From: Manis javanica
Lineage: Eukaryota; Chordata; Mammalia; Pholidota; Manidae
Length of the DNA: 64,000 bases
Assembly: GCF_040802235.1 (NCBI RefSeq)
Contig: NC_133158.1
Location: 39,312,001 to 39,376,000, forward strand
Reading direction: 5' to 3'
Below are positions 12,096 through 23,205 of this stretch, piece by piece; the first letter of the stretch is position 1, and the number at the start of each line of letters is the position of its first letter. The notes under the pieces are model-generated. The model saw only the letters and a list, made by a program, of their open reading frames with translations. It made no database searches and was not told the origin of the DNA. The position numbers and the translations under genes are program-made.

Positions 12096-15000
12096 AACTC
12101 CATGATTAAAAAAAAAACTTCACTGAGGTATAATTTGTATTCTTTAAATTTCAAGTGTAAAGTTTGGTGAATTTTGACAAATATATACACCATTGTAACC
12201 AGCACCTCAGTCAAGCTTTAGAACATTCTCATTACCCCAAATGAGTCTCTTGTACCCTTTTGCATTTAAGTTACCCCCACTTTTAGGCAAATATTAAGTT
12301 TCTTACTGTCACTATCGATTAAACTTGCTTTTTCTAGGGTTTCATACAAAAGGAGTCATATAATATTCTTTTTCCACTCAGCATAAAGGTTTTGAGATTC
12401 CTCCAGGTTGTCTCAGTGGTAGCTGCTCCTTTTTATTGTGCATGCTATCCTGCTCTGTGGCTATACTACAACTAGTTTTTTCTGCTAATGGACATTTTAT
12501 TTCAAGTTTTTGGCTATTATAAGTAAAACTGCCAGGAACATTCTGTACAAGTATTTATGTCAACATATGTTTTCATAGCTCAGCTGAATTGCAACTGACA
12601 AGTAATAGGTAAGCATATGTTTCACTTGTAAAGAAACCATCAGTTTCCCAAAATGAATGAATCATGTTATACTCAGGACTCCACATCCCTGTTAATATGT
12701 ATATTGTGGGTGAATATATAGTGGCATTGTGTTGTGATTTAATTTGCATTTCCTTCCAACAGATGATGGGAGCATCTTTTAATGTGCCTATCGACCATTT
12801 TTATATATTCTTTGAAAAACTGTTCAGATTCTTTACTCATTTTTATTTTTGCTAAATTCTTTTATTTTTTGTTTAAATTTTCACTTCAGTAATTCTTGAA
12901 GAACATTCTCGACAACATATATCGCACTCATTATAAGAAGAAAAGGGTTATGTCAAAAATTATTAGTATAGAATCACAGGAAATCTGGTTTGGAACCAGA
13001 TAAAAAACCAAAACAAATATAGATACATAGACACAGGACATTGTTGAATATAAATATTTGATTGAATTGTAAGGATTCTTTATATATTCAGTATACACAT
13101 CTACATATCTTCTGTCAGATATGCAAAATGTATTCCAGTTGGTGACTTTCATTTTCACTTTCTTAACAGTGCTTTTGGAAGAGCAGAAGATTTTAATTTT
13201 GATGGAAGCCCAGTTTATTTATTTTCATGTCTTATGGTTCATAGTTTTGTGTTTTATTTAAGAAATTTCTGCCTAGCACAAGATTGTAAATATTTTCCCT
13301 GATCTCTTCTCTTCTTGTACAGCTTTTATAGTTTTGACTTCATAGTTAGACCAAAGATTCTTTCAAGTTAATTTTTAAGTATGGTGTGAGGTAGGGGACA
13401 AGATACATCTTTTCTCCTCATATACTGATAAAAAATTGTTCCAGCATCATTTACTGAGAGATTTTATTTCCCCATTAAATTACCTTGACATCTTGATAGA
13501 AAACCACTTGCCCATATCACAGCTGGGAGTACTTTGGACTTCATATTTTCTTCCATGTACCTGTGAGTATAGTCATATGTAGATACCACACTCTCCTGAT
13601 TACTGCAACTTTTCAGCAAATTTTGAAATCAGGTGGGGAACGCCCTCCAATTTTTCTTCAAGGTTGTTTTTGCTATTCTAGGTCCTTTGCATTTTCATAT
13701 TTTAGAAATATCTTATCGATTTCCTCAAAAAGCATGCTGTGATTTTGATTGAAATTGCTTTGGATTTGTAGATCATTTTGAGGAGAGTTTTATTTCAATA
13801 CTACTGTGTTTTTTGATTCATGAATAGGGTATATTTCTCCATTTATTTAGGTCTTTAGTTTCTCTCAGCAAAGTTTTACAGTTTTGGGAATACAGGTCTC
13901 AAACTGATTTGTTAAATTTATTGCTAAGTGTTTTTTTTTAAGGCTATTGTAAATTTAAAAAATTATAATTTCTGGTTGTTGCTAGAATATAGAAATACAA
14001 TTAATTTTGGGGGTTATATTGGTCTCGTATTCTGTGATTTTGTTAAATTTTTATGTCATTTCTAGTAGCTTTTTAGTAGATTCTTTCAGATTTTTTAGGT
14101 ATGCAATCATATTGTTTGTGAATAAAGACAAATTTACTTATTTCTTTCCAATCTGTATGTTTTTTATGTCTTTTCATTGGAAGAGGGTAGGCCTATGGTA
14201 AGGTGTGGCCTTTGAGTATCATGTCAAATAGAAGCGGTGAGTCTACTTTGTCTGATATTAATATTATAGCAAGTTCATTCTTACCCTGTTCCTTAAGGAC
14301 ACATTCAGACTTTCACATTAAACTGACAATAGCTATAAGATTTTTGTGGATGTCCTTTATCAGGTTGAGGAAGTTTCCTAGTATTCTCAATTTCTAAGAG
14401 TTTTGGTTTACAAGTGGTGGTTGAGTTTTGATTTACAAATAGCTGTTGAATTTTGGCAAATGCTTTTTCTATATCTATTGAGATGATCATATCGTTCTTT
14501 TAAAAATTATTTTATTAATATGGTGAATTGCATTAAAAATGTTTTAATGTTAAATGAATCTAGCATTTCTGGGGTGTATCCTATTTGATTATGACATATT
14601 AAAACTATTGGATTTGGTTTAAAGGATTTTTTCATCTATGTTCATGAGGGATATTGGCCTATAGATTTCACTCCTCATGTTTTGTCTATTTTGGATGCTA
14701 AGGTAATACTGGCATAAAAAATGAGTTGGTAAATTTTACCTTTTCTATTTTCTGAAAGGTTGTGAACATTGGTATTACTGTTTTCTTAAACATTTGATAG
14801 AATTCACCAGGGCAGCCATTTGGCCCTGGAGTTTCCAACTTATAAGGTTTTTGATGATTATTTTTATTTCTCCAATCTATATTCAGATTTCTTTATTTTT
14901 TCCCTTGATTTGTTTTGGCAATTTATGTCTTTCAATTAGCTTTTCTGTTTTTTCTAAGTTTTCAGTTTTGGGAAAGGATAAAGGTCTTTGTAATAGTTCC

Positions 15001-15431
15001 TTATCCTTGAAATCCGTTGGACTCCTGTTTTATTCCTGATACTGGAAATCTGTGATTTTTATTTTTTATCTGATCAACTTAGCTGGATGTTCATTAATTT
15101 TATTGATACTTTCAATAAACTACCTTCAGCTTCACTGATTTTTCTCTATTTTTTTGTCTTTTTTTATTTCATTCATGTCTGCTCTATTCATTTAATTTTA
15201 TTCTTTCTGCCTTCAGTTTTTCTTTTTTTACCTTTGTAAGGTGGAAACCTAGATCTCTGATCTCTTCTTTTCTAGTATTAGCATATAAGCTATTCATTTT
15301 CCTCTAAAGGCCAATCCAGTTGTACCACTTGTTTTGGTATCTTGTGTTTTCATTTTCACTCAGTCAAAAAAGTAAAAACTTACTTTCAATCTCTTCTTTG
15401 ACTAAAATATTATTTAGAAGAATATTGTTAC
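12096..15431 (-). mobile_element. L1 LINE, 3' UTR into ORF2, antisense, decayed
   Basis: Reading left to right, this is the complement of an L1 from its 3' UTR (ACTGAGGTATAATTTGTATT near 12123) through the ORF2 C-terminal part (TTCTTAACAGTGCTTTTGGA near 13162) and the reverse-transcriptase region (TATTGAGATGATCATATCGT near 14477) towards the endonuclease side (CTTCTTTGACTAAAATATTA near 15391). The order is collinear with mammalian L1. Frequent stops and indels leave no ORF2. The element is 5'-truncated, and a second L1 fragment follows directly. Confidence 0.9.
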
Positions 15432-15680
15432 TTTTTGTGTATGGTGTGAAGTATCTTGAAGGGTTAAGATGCATCTTTTTCCCCCCATACTAATAAAAAG
15501 CTGTTCTAGCACCATTTGTTGAAAGTTCATTCTTTCCCTACTGAGTTACCTGACATCTTGATAGAAAACCACTTGTTCGTACCATGCGTGGGAGACTGTT
15601 TGGACTCCATATTCTTTCCTGGGGATCTGTGCATGCAGCCTTATGTCAATTCCACATGCTCCTGGTCACTGCAACTCCTG
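15432..15680 (-). mobile_element. Second L1 ORF2 fragment, antisense
   Basis: This segment repeats the part of L1 already present at about 13378-13620. Both contain TATGGTGTGA, a CTGTTCTAGCACCATTT/TTGTTCCAGCATCATTT block and the same CTTGATAGAAAACCACTTG variant. It is either a separate L1 insertion of the same subfamily or a local duplication. Its right end fades into GC-rich unique DNA at about 15680. Confidence 0.75.
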
Positions 15681-16329
15681 GGGCCTTCCCCACCACACTC
15701 AGCTTGGCCACATCCACTCTCACCCAGGCCTGCTACCCCCTCTACCAGGCCTCAGGGTCCCTTGTTAATGTAAGGCAGTGGAGGGGTGTGTCGCCACACC
15801 CAGAGGACAGATGCACATTCCCAGTGAGGAGGGTGACTTCAGGTGTGCGGTGTGTCAGGGCAGTTGATCTGCTGAGTCACAGAGCGCGATCAGGCCTGGT
15901 CATCCTGCACAGCCTTGGCACCTTCCTGCCCCCAAACCTGCAAACTCATCCAGTCCTGAGTGTTGACTCTCACCAGCAGCTCTATCTGAAAGGGGAGGCA
16001 CAAGCCAGTCTAAAGAGACAGGACCACAAATGGCCCATTTTAAAGATGATTGGAGATTCTTCTTTCAAAGAAGTTGGCGATTAGCAGGCAAGGCTTCTGT
16101 GGCAGATGCAGAAACGTCAGGCACTTCTGGATATACTGAGAGCTCCTGTGAGTGGCAGGGCTTTGAAGGTATTGTTACTAACTCTTTGGGCACGATTCAG
16201 TAAAGTCACTGAATCAATCCCTGCCTCATTCACTCACTTTAATCCAGTGTTCTTGGTGCTTGAATTTATATTCTAAACCATCACCTCTCTCCCTACATGC
16301 AGAAAGCCAACAAGTCCTGTGAATTTCCC
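15681..16329. other. Unique DNA, nothing recognised
   Basis: Unique sequence of average GC between the L1 fragments and an L2 end. No gene recognised. Confidence 0.5.
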
Positions 16330-16505
16330 TATCATTCATGTACTTATTATGAATATTTATTAATCTATTTTATTACATTTATTTATTACACATTCAGAAG
16401 ATAATGACAGCATTTTCTCTGGGCCAGGCCCCATTCTGGGCTCTGGAGACATGTCAACGAACAATACAGACACGACCCCTGCCTTCAAAGCTCACCAGTA
16501 CCTTC
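16330..16505 (+). mobile_element. L2 LINE 3' fragment
   Basis: The order TTATTAATCTATTTTATT, CTGGGCCAGGCCCCATTCTG, GGCTCTGGAGACATGTCAAC and ACAATACAGACACGACCCCT follows the ancient L2 3' segment (tattgagc - ccaggcac - ctggggatac - cagacaaagtccctgccct). It is diverged and non-functional. Confidence 0.7.
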
Positions 16506-17030
16506 CCCGCCTTCTTGTCTCCACTGCCCCACTAACTTTCCGGAACTCCCTGTGGGTCAGCCGCAGGCTGCAGTGACAGCCTTGCCAGTCATGTGGGCAG
16601 TTGCAGCCTGGCTCTGGTGGCCAGTGTCGCTGTCTGCTCTCTGCTGTTTGGGGGCTTCATCAAGTCCGACTCTGCGACTGCTTGTCCTACCTGGCCTACA
16701 GAAGGGAGCTGCCACCGAACGTGTACGTGATGAAGTGCCCCTCTCATCAGTGCATTTATGAGGGCTTTGGTGGATGGCGTGTCCTCTGGTCCTCTGGGTC
16801 ATCCTGTGTGACTTCATCCCTGGTCAATTTTCTGGGTAAATCTGTTTCTCACGGGGTAAGGTTAACAATTTGGAAAGTGTTTCATGTGTGTATTAGAGGG
16901 GGACAAATAAGTAAATGATGGTGGATGGTGGGAGCCAGGTTTCTCGCTGCTGGGATGGAAGTTATAGATATGTCAGAAAGGAAGGCTAGAGAAAACGCTG
17001 GGGTACTGGGTTAGATCTGGAGATGTGGTA
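16506..17030. other. Unique DNA, nothing recognised
   Basis: Unique sequence following the L2 fragment; no gene or repeat recognised. Confidence 0.5.
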
Positions 17031-17130
17031 TGAAGTCATGTTTAGCTGCACACACATACGCATACACACACATGCACCTACACATGTGCATGCACATACA
17101 TGTATGCACAGACACACACACACACACAGG
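17031..17130. repeat. CA/TG-rich simple repeat
   Basis: A CA-rich tract (ACACACATACGCATACACAC and similar) that ends in a short pure (CA)n at about 17112-17127. It is a diverged dinucleotide repeat. Confidence 0.85.
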
Positions 17131-19594
17131 CAGGAAGAAGACCTCCTACAACCATTTACTTGGGTAACTGAAGAAAGGAGAAGACCCAGACATTTTGAGG
17201 GCTACTGGACACAGAGACCTAAAATGTTATTAGGACCCTTGATCCAGTGAGCACTTACACCAGCTAGGCAGTAAGTCCTGGCTGATCTCCAGCTCACAGT
17301 GGGCTCACTGGGGCTACCGACCCACCAGTGGTCATTGCCTCAGTCCTGGAGTGCATAACCACAACGGTACACTTGGCAGTGGGAGTTAACTCCACATTGG
17401 GTTCTTGGCCTGTAGGTTAAGACCATCATAATGGGAAAGACCAAGTGGAAACCCATGAAACTGCTCCCCCATCCAGTCAGGTAGTAAATCAGAAACACTG
17501 TTCTGTCCAGATGGGATGCGGGAGGGCAGCGCACTATCAAAGAACTCAAGCATGTAAGCCCCCAACAGAGCAGCGCTTACATTCAGCACTTTAGCAGCTG
17601 GATGCGCCCATGAGTGCCTGCAGTCCACTGTGCGAGCAGCTCCCTGCAGCTGCTGCTCTGCAAGTTGTACTGTTAATGGAGTAGGTCAGCGAGAAGGCCT
17701 GGTGTGCAGCTGTCCGTCTGGAGAACGCACTCTTTCCTGGTTTGGGCATCACCTGTTAACACCCACAGAACACATTTGCCATGGAAGTGGCCCTGAACTG
17801 CCGCACAGATGAGGCGGCTTGGTCAGTGGTGCTCAGCCAGGCTTCACTATCAGCTACCTGGAGCTGGCATGACGGGCAGCGAGTGGACTGCGGTGGAGAT
17901 GAAGCCAAGGGTAAAGGCAGGCTGAGTGACAGACTCACTCCTGAGACTGGCTGGTGCCTCTGAGTGCCCGGATTCTCAGCAAGAGATGAGCGCTGGGACC
18001 CCGTTTCTCAAGGAGGCCAGCTGTACACTTGGTGACGAGGCAGCTACATGGGGCTACTTGCATCCTGGAAGAGCTGGGCACAGGGACGTTCCCAGTGCAG
18101 GTTCACTTGCTCACGGGGCCTCAGCCCATGTGGTTTCAGAACGCCCTGTCACAGACATGGAACCCCATGTGCATGTACCCAACCAGGGGCCCACTTCACA
18201 GCAGTGTTTGCCAGGGGTTCAGACTCCTCCAGAACGAAGGCTTGACGACCTGCTCAGGTGAGGCTGCCCAGCGTGAGGGAGACTCTGAATGGGTGGAGGG
18301 TGTGGGGAGAAACATGAGCCTGTCACGGCCCGAGACCAGCGGCAGTGAAGGGGGCTGTGGTTCAGCCCCTCTGAGCTTCCCCCGTAGAACTCAGGGAAGA
18401 GCTGCTCCCCAGACCCGAGTAGAGAAGAGGATGTGTACAGAGCGTAGGGTGACGTGTGTGGTGGCTGGAAGGTGCGCACTGGGGCGCAGAGTGACAGCCC
18501 CAGGCTGCGTTTGTAGACCCTTTGTGCATCCAGCCACGGGAAGGGGTGTTCAGCAACTCGGCTCGCAGGGATGTAAACACAGGCCTTTCCTGTGAGCCAC
18601 AGAACTCCACGAAGGGGCTGGTGGGGCTGAGAATCTGCGATGCCCTTTGACCACCAGCCTGTGTGCAGCCAGCTCAGCCCAGCTCCTCACCTCCTCCCTC
18701 CCCTAGCCTGGCCAGTCCTGCCACCCCTTCCGCCACCCCCCACAGACGTCCTGAGACATCTTCTGCTTGGCTAGTTCTGCCTCGGCATCTACCCTTGAAG
18801 GACATGAATCGGTGCTCTGGTCTCTTTTCTTGAGTGGTAACATTTTCTATTAAGCTCAGTGATTTTCTTAATTCAGCGGTTTTGAAGGGACCCTCTGTCT
18901 AAGCCGCACATTGTTTACAGTCCCACTGGGGGCTGAGATGGACCCTGCTGGACACCGAAGTATTTCCCATCAGACTTCCTTGTGGGCAGAGGAAGGGAGA
19001 AAGGTTTGCCCTGAGCTTACAGGTGTGGTTAAGGCCCAGCATCCAGCAAGGAGGCCCTGGCAGCTGGAGCTGCAGACGGCTCTGGAAGGGCGTGCAGACT
19101 GCCAGAAAAGGCTGCTAGTCCAGTGACAGTCCTGGGGTCCCCCCAGCTGCTGCTGTGACCCAGATGCCATCACCTCCCGGCAGAGACAGGAGAGTCTGGG
19201 CAACCTCTCCACCCCCCAACTGCCTGTCTGCCCTCCCTCTGGCCCTTTGTCCTGGGCCTGGGTTGCTTGCGGGAGGGCAGCCTCAGCTGGTCCTGAGGGC
19301 TTAGCATTAACCTGCAGGCTGGGAGGCATCTGTCCCCGGGCTGCTGGCCTGAATGCATTTCTGAGGGGTGTGAGGAATTTCTAGCCCAGATATTTTTATA
19401 GGATTCCTGGCTGGGAGAGTTAGATGTTATTTTTCAAATGACTATTTTACTTTAAATTCTCTCTCCAAACTTTACTGTAAGCTGTGAAAGACCATAAAAT
19501 TATATTGTACATATCTTTGCATATGCTCTCCTTGAATGTATGGTAGGTGCTCAATAAGATCACATTTAGCAAACAGTAAGATAATGTGAGAGTC
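17131..19594. other. Unique DNA, no gene recognised
   Basis: About 2.4 kb of mostly GC-rich unique sequence. Open frames up to 188 codons exist near 18029-18595 but overlap each other in several frames and show no domain. No repeat family recognised. Confidence 0.5.
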
Positions 19595-19705
19595 TTCTGC
19601 TATTATCCAATCTGACAGAGGCCTAGAGAGATTCAACTGCCAGGGGCACACAGTGGGGGTAGTTAGGAGTGACGATTCCACTGGGGTATGGAGGTGCTTG
19701 GAGCT
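19595..19705 (-). mobile_element. MIR SINE fragment
   Basis: CTGACAGAGGCCTAGAGAGA followed by CAGGGGCACACAGTGG and GACGATTCCACTGG matches the minus-strand order of MIR (cagatgaggaaactgaggc - cagagaggtta - ggtcacacagc - gggattcgaacc). It is an ancient tRNA-derived SINE and strongly diverged. Confidence 0.65.
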
Positions 19706-19815
19706 TTTATACATGGTCTAATGTTTTGTTTTCTTTGGATAGGCATAAAATAATGTAAATACTAACTTGCTTTGCAGAGAAGCTAAAGCAACAGATAGTC
19801 TTAGCCTGCAAAATA

Positions 19816-20121
19816 CAGTAGATCCTTGAACAATACAGGTGTGACCTGTACAATCCACTAGGTTTTTTCAGTGAACACATAGGAACATTTTTTTGAGATA
19901 TGCAACAATTTGAAAAAAGTCTTTTCTCTAGCTGACTTTAAGAATACAGTATGTAATACATATAGCATACAAAATACATGTTAATTGACTGTTATCGATA
20001 AGGCTTCCAATGAACAGTAGGCTATCAGTAGTTACATTTTTGGGGTGTCAAAAGTTATGTGGGGATTTTCAACTGCATGGGGATCTGTGCCCCAGTCCCA
20101 ACCTTGTTCAAGGATCAGCTG
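19816..20121. mobile_element. Tigger-like DNA transposon (MITE) with TIRs
   Basis: The element starts CAGTAGATCCTTGAACAA. Its right end, read on the other strand, starts CAGCTGATCCTTGAACAA, so 16 of the first 18 terminal positions agree. It is flanked on both sides by TA (19814-19815 and 20122-20123), the target duplication of Tc1/mariner-type transposons. At 306 bp it has no coding capacity and must have been moved by a transposase in trans. The sequence agrees with a common mammalian element with termini of the CCTTGAACAAC type, which I place in the Tigger group. It is complete end to end. Confidence 0.85.
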
Positions 20122-20204
20122 TACTGTTGTGGGGGAACTTTGGTGCAGATCTGTGCCTACCTGGCATGCATCGCCCAGCCAGCGACTGTCTGTGCACTGC
20201 AGGG

Positions 20205-20330
20205 GACCAGCAGCTTATTGAGCTCTTGAGGGCAGGTACCTGGGTCTCATCCATGCTTGTAGTCCCGCCACACAGTGCTTCACTCACTCAAGGTAGGTGT
20301 TGAATAACCACTGGGTAGATTAATGAGTGA
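20205..20330 (+). mobile_element. L2 LINE 3' terminus
   Basis: TTGAGCTCTTGAGGGCAGGT, then GGGTCTCATCCATGCTTGTA, CACACAGTGCTT and GGTAGGTGTTGAATAACCAC follow the L2 3' end (agctccttgagggcaggga - tcttattcatctttgta - cacagtgcctgg - taggtgctcaataaat). Diverged. Confidence 0.75.
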
Positions 20331-20449
20331 AGGGAAAGTTGGCTGATAATGTGTTAGAAAAGTTTCTGTATTGTTAAGAGTACATATTTGAGCTTCACAA
20401 CTGGGTAGAAATGTAAAATTTCTATTTAGAACAAAATAGAACAAGTAGC

Positions 20450-20779
20450 AGGAAGAGCTGCGGTGGAGCAGCGAGGCCCCGGGGCCCAGGGCCCTCTGGG
20501 GGGACCCGCCCGCGGCCTGAGGGCTGACCAGGGCACGTGGGTGAGGGCTCCGCTTCCCAGCCTTGCTGCTGATGCCCTGTGGCCTTCTCTTTGCTTCTTG
20601 GCCGCTTCATTTACAGTGAAACAACTGGAATAAAGGAGAAATATTTTCCCAGCAACTGAACTATGTGAATTTGAGAGACAAAGAACCGTTCATGTCAGGC
20701 ACCCAGGGCCTGTCCCAGCCGGGAGGGCTCCAGGGCTGTGAGCTCTTCCATTCTCACACCCACGTCGTGAGCGGGCCTG
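20450..20779. other. GC-rich shoulder of CpG island
   Basis: GC-rich unique DNA with moderate CpG content leading into the CpG island. No gene recognised. Confidence 0.45.
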
Positions 20780-22070
20780 GGGGACACGGGAGCAGAGACC
20801 ATCCCTGCTCCCCGGATCCGGGGAGGGGCTTGTTCTCGGGTGGAGGTGAGTCGCCCTGGAACCCAGAAAGGGGGCGTTTGCCCAGCTGCCCTGTGCTGGG
20901 GGTGCGGCTCAGAGGGACACGGGGCAGAAGCCGTCAAGGAGGGCTTGGATTTCTGGACTGCGAGTCCTGCTGGGTTTCCAGCCCGAGGTCCCCGCTGGAG
21001 AGATGTAGCTGGGGGCCGGGTAACGCCGCTGTTGGTGTTTGTTTTCGCGGTTACCAGAGAAATACAGGGATAAATTCTAAATGAAGTTTCCACAAAAAGT
21101 TCAAACCGAGACGAGAGCCTCTGTGCTCACAGAAAGGAGAGGCGCAGCCCCAGCGCGCACGCCGCCCACCGAGCTGGGGGGTGGGGGTTGGTTTTCCGGC
21201 GGGAAGGGCCGCCGGTCCGCCTGGGCGCCGAGAGCAGGGACGCCTCACGGGTGACCGGCCAGGGCCGGGCCGCACTGCCCTGACTGTCAGCAGGGCTCCC
21301 TGCGGGATGAAATAAAGCCTCCGGCCGCGGGGATATGGGTCTCCATTATTAGGGGGTCTGAACAGAAGAGGCGGGGGGCGCTGTCAGCGGTGAGACCCCA
21401 GTAGGCAGGGCGCCGGAGGGAGGAGGCTGCGAACTCCAAGACGGGCTGACGCCCGAGGGGCCCGCGGGGCTGTGACGCCCCCCACGGGCCGCCCCGCCCT
21501 CCCGGGGAGGAGGGGGCGGAGGTAGGCCCCGGGGGCCGCCCAGGGGCGCCCCGCGCACGCACGCATTCGCCCACGGGGGAGGGGGGGCCGGACTCGGAGC
21601 CCAGCGGGAAGGAGGCTTCCCCGCACTCTCCCGCCCAGTGGGGCCCCCGGCGCTCGCCCGCGTGTTGGCAGGCTGCCCCGGTTCCCGAAGCCGACCTTGG
21701 TGCCCGCGGGCGGCCTGGAAGCGGAGCCCTCGTGCTCTGCACGCGTGGCGTCGGCACGAGCGCTGCTGACCCGGGGCCGCCAAGGCTCTGGCCGCCGCCT
21801 CCCCCTGGCGCGTCCGGCTGGAGCCCGGGGTGGTGCGGGACATGGGTCGTGGCCCTCTCCTGGGTGGGTGGTTGTGGAACCCGCGGGGGCGACGCTGCGG
21901 GTGCCCTTTGGGCCCGTCCATCATCGGACACTATCGGGCCTGGCGTTTGGCCGGCGCAAGACCGGGCGGTCCCTGCAGACGGGCTGAAGCGCGGGCTATC
22001 GGCGCCCGCAGGCTCGGTCCTCTGATCCGTGCCCGTCCGCCCGGCGCCAGCACACTTGTCTGGCAGCCTG
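20780..22070. promoter_or_regulatory. CpG island, candidate promoter or enhancer
   Basis: This is the most CpG-dense part of the window. For example 21481-21540 carries at least seven CpG dinucleotides in 60 bases. It contains GC-box-like CCGCCC/GGGCGG motifs, a G-run cluster near 21577-21588 (GGGGGAGGGGGGG type, able to form a G-quadruplex) and an 18-bp perfect palindrome at 20808-20825. Such islands usually mark promoters of genes or non-coding RNAs in the germline. No coding exon, TATA box or convincing splice donor could be tied to it. Overlapping minus-strand open frames (up to 273 codons, 21287-22108) are composition artefacts in my judgement. Island status is read by eye, not computed. 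Confidence 0.75.
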
Positions 22071-23089
22071 CCTGTCTGGGGAGCGGAAATCGGGGGCTGT
22101 GTGTGCACAGCGCAGGTTCCTGCAGCCGGGAGTTAGGGTGACCCTGCCTGGTCTGGAAGAAGTGTGAGGGCGACTTGGAACAGCCCTCACGGCCGTGCGG
22201 AGGGAAGGGAGAGGGAGGGACATGTGCCCCCTGCCAGGTCAGGGGCCCCAGGAATGGCAGCAGGTGGAGTGCGGGAGAACCACGCCCAGCTGGGCCCACT
22301 TCTCAATACCTGAACCGGGGACTCAGCCCAGGTGGGGCCAGAGCACAACGGGAAGGTTGGGGAGGTTGAAAGGTGCTAGCCGGGTCTGGTGGGGGAGATG
22401 CCCTCCTCCTGGGGGTTCGGTTCCGCCTGCGTCTGGTACTGAGCTTCTACCAGGGACAGGGCGCTGCAGTCCCCAGGGAAAGGGCAAAACCCGCCTGTGC
22501 TCTTCTCAGTGTCTGAATGCCCTTCCCACAATCTCTGTTTATCCAAATTTCAACCACTTTTCAATCCCTAAAAATGACTACTGCATTAAAACTTCCTGAC
22601 GGTCCAAATTTATGTCCTTCCCCCACACTCCACCTTGAGATAATGCACAGGGTTCAGCAAACATTTATTTTAAATTGAATTGAGTTGTGTGGATTTCCCG
22701 AGTGTTCCCTCTGGGACAAGCCGTCCCATCCCGTCCTTCCTGGGTAAGAAGCAGAGACTTTCCCCTGGAAATTCCCGGAGGACGTGGGCAGCTGGGTGGG
22801 GGCGTGTGTGCTGTAGCCCATCCAGAATGACTCACTGTGGTCGCCCTGTGACCCACTTTCCACTGGGAGCTCTGGCGGGGTGTCTTCTCAGGAGTCTCTG
22901 CTCTGCTGTGGGCACCCCACTGGAAAAGCCAGGCTGAAGGAGGCGCGAGCTGGAGACACTGAGCTTTCCGATGGCACTTTGAGGGCAGAGAAGAAATGGG
23001 GGTGGGGGCAGAGGCAGGTCCTTTAATACTGCGGCATTACCTAGATTGCTTTTCTCCTCCAGAATAGAAGTTTTTCCATCTCAAAAAAC
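22071..23089. other. GC-rich unique DNA, nothing recognised
   Basis: Downstream shoulder of the CpG island and then ordinary unique DNA. No gene or repeat recognised apart from a short AT-rich patch at about 22500-22690. Confidence 0.5.
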
Positions 23090-23205
23090 CACAAGTTCTG
23101 TGACAAATGGGAAAAGGATCCTGTGTGGGTGTGGGGGCGACTTGCCCAAGGACAGTAAGACGGTGTGTGGTGAGCCCAGGACAGGTCCGAGGGCCGCACC
23201 CCTGA
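23090..23205 (-). mobile_element. Probable MIR SINE fragment
   Basis: ACAAATGGGAAAAGGATC, CGACTTGCCCAAGGACAGTA and GTGGTGAGCCCAGGACAG follow the minus-strand MIR order (acagatgaggaaactga - gacttgcccaaggtcaca - gtggcagagccaggattc). Diverged. Confidence 0.55.

Noticed and set aside
263..18592. Shared TGTAAACACAGGCCT at about 266 and 18571
   Set aside because: A 15-base match is expected by chance between positions in a 64-kb window; flanks differ.
21287..22108. 273-codon minus-strand frame in the CpG island
   Set aside because: Stop codons are rare in such CpG-dense sequence; no family similarity and no splice or start context to support it.
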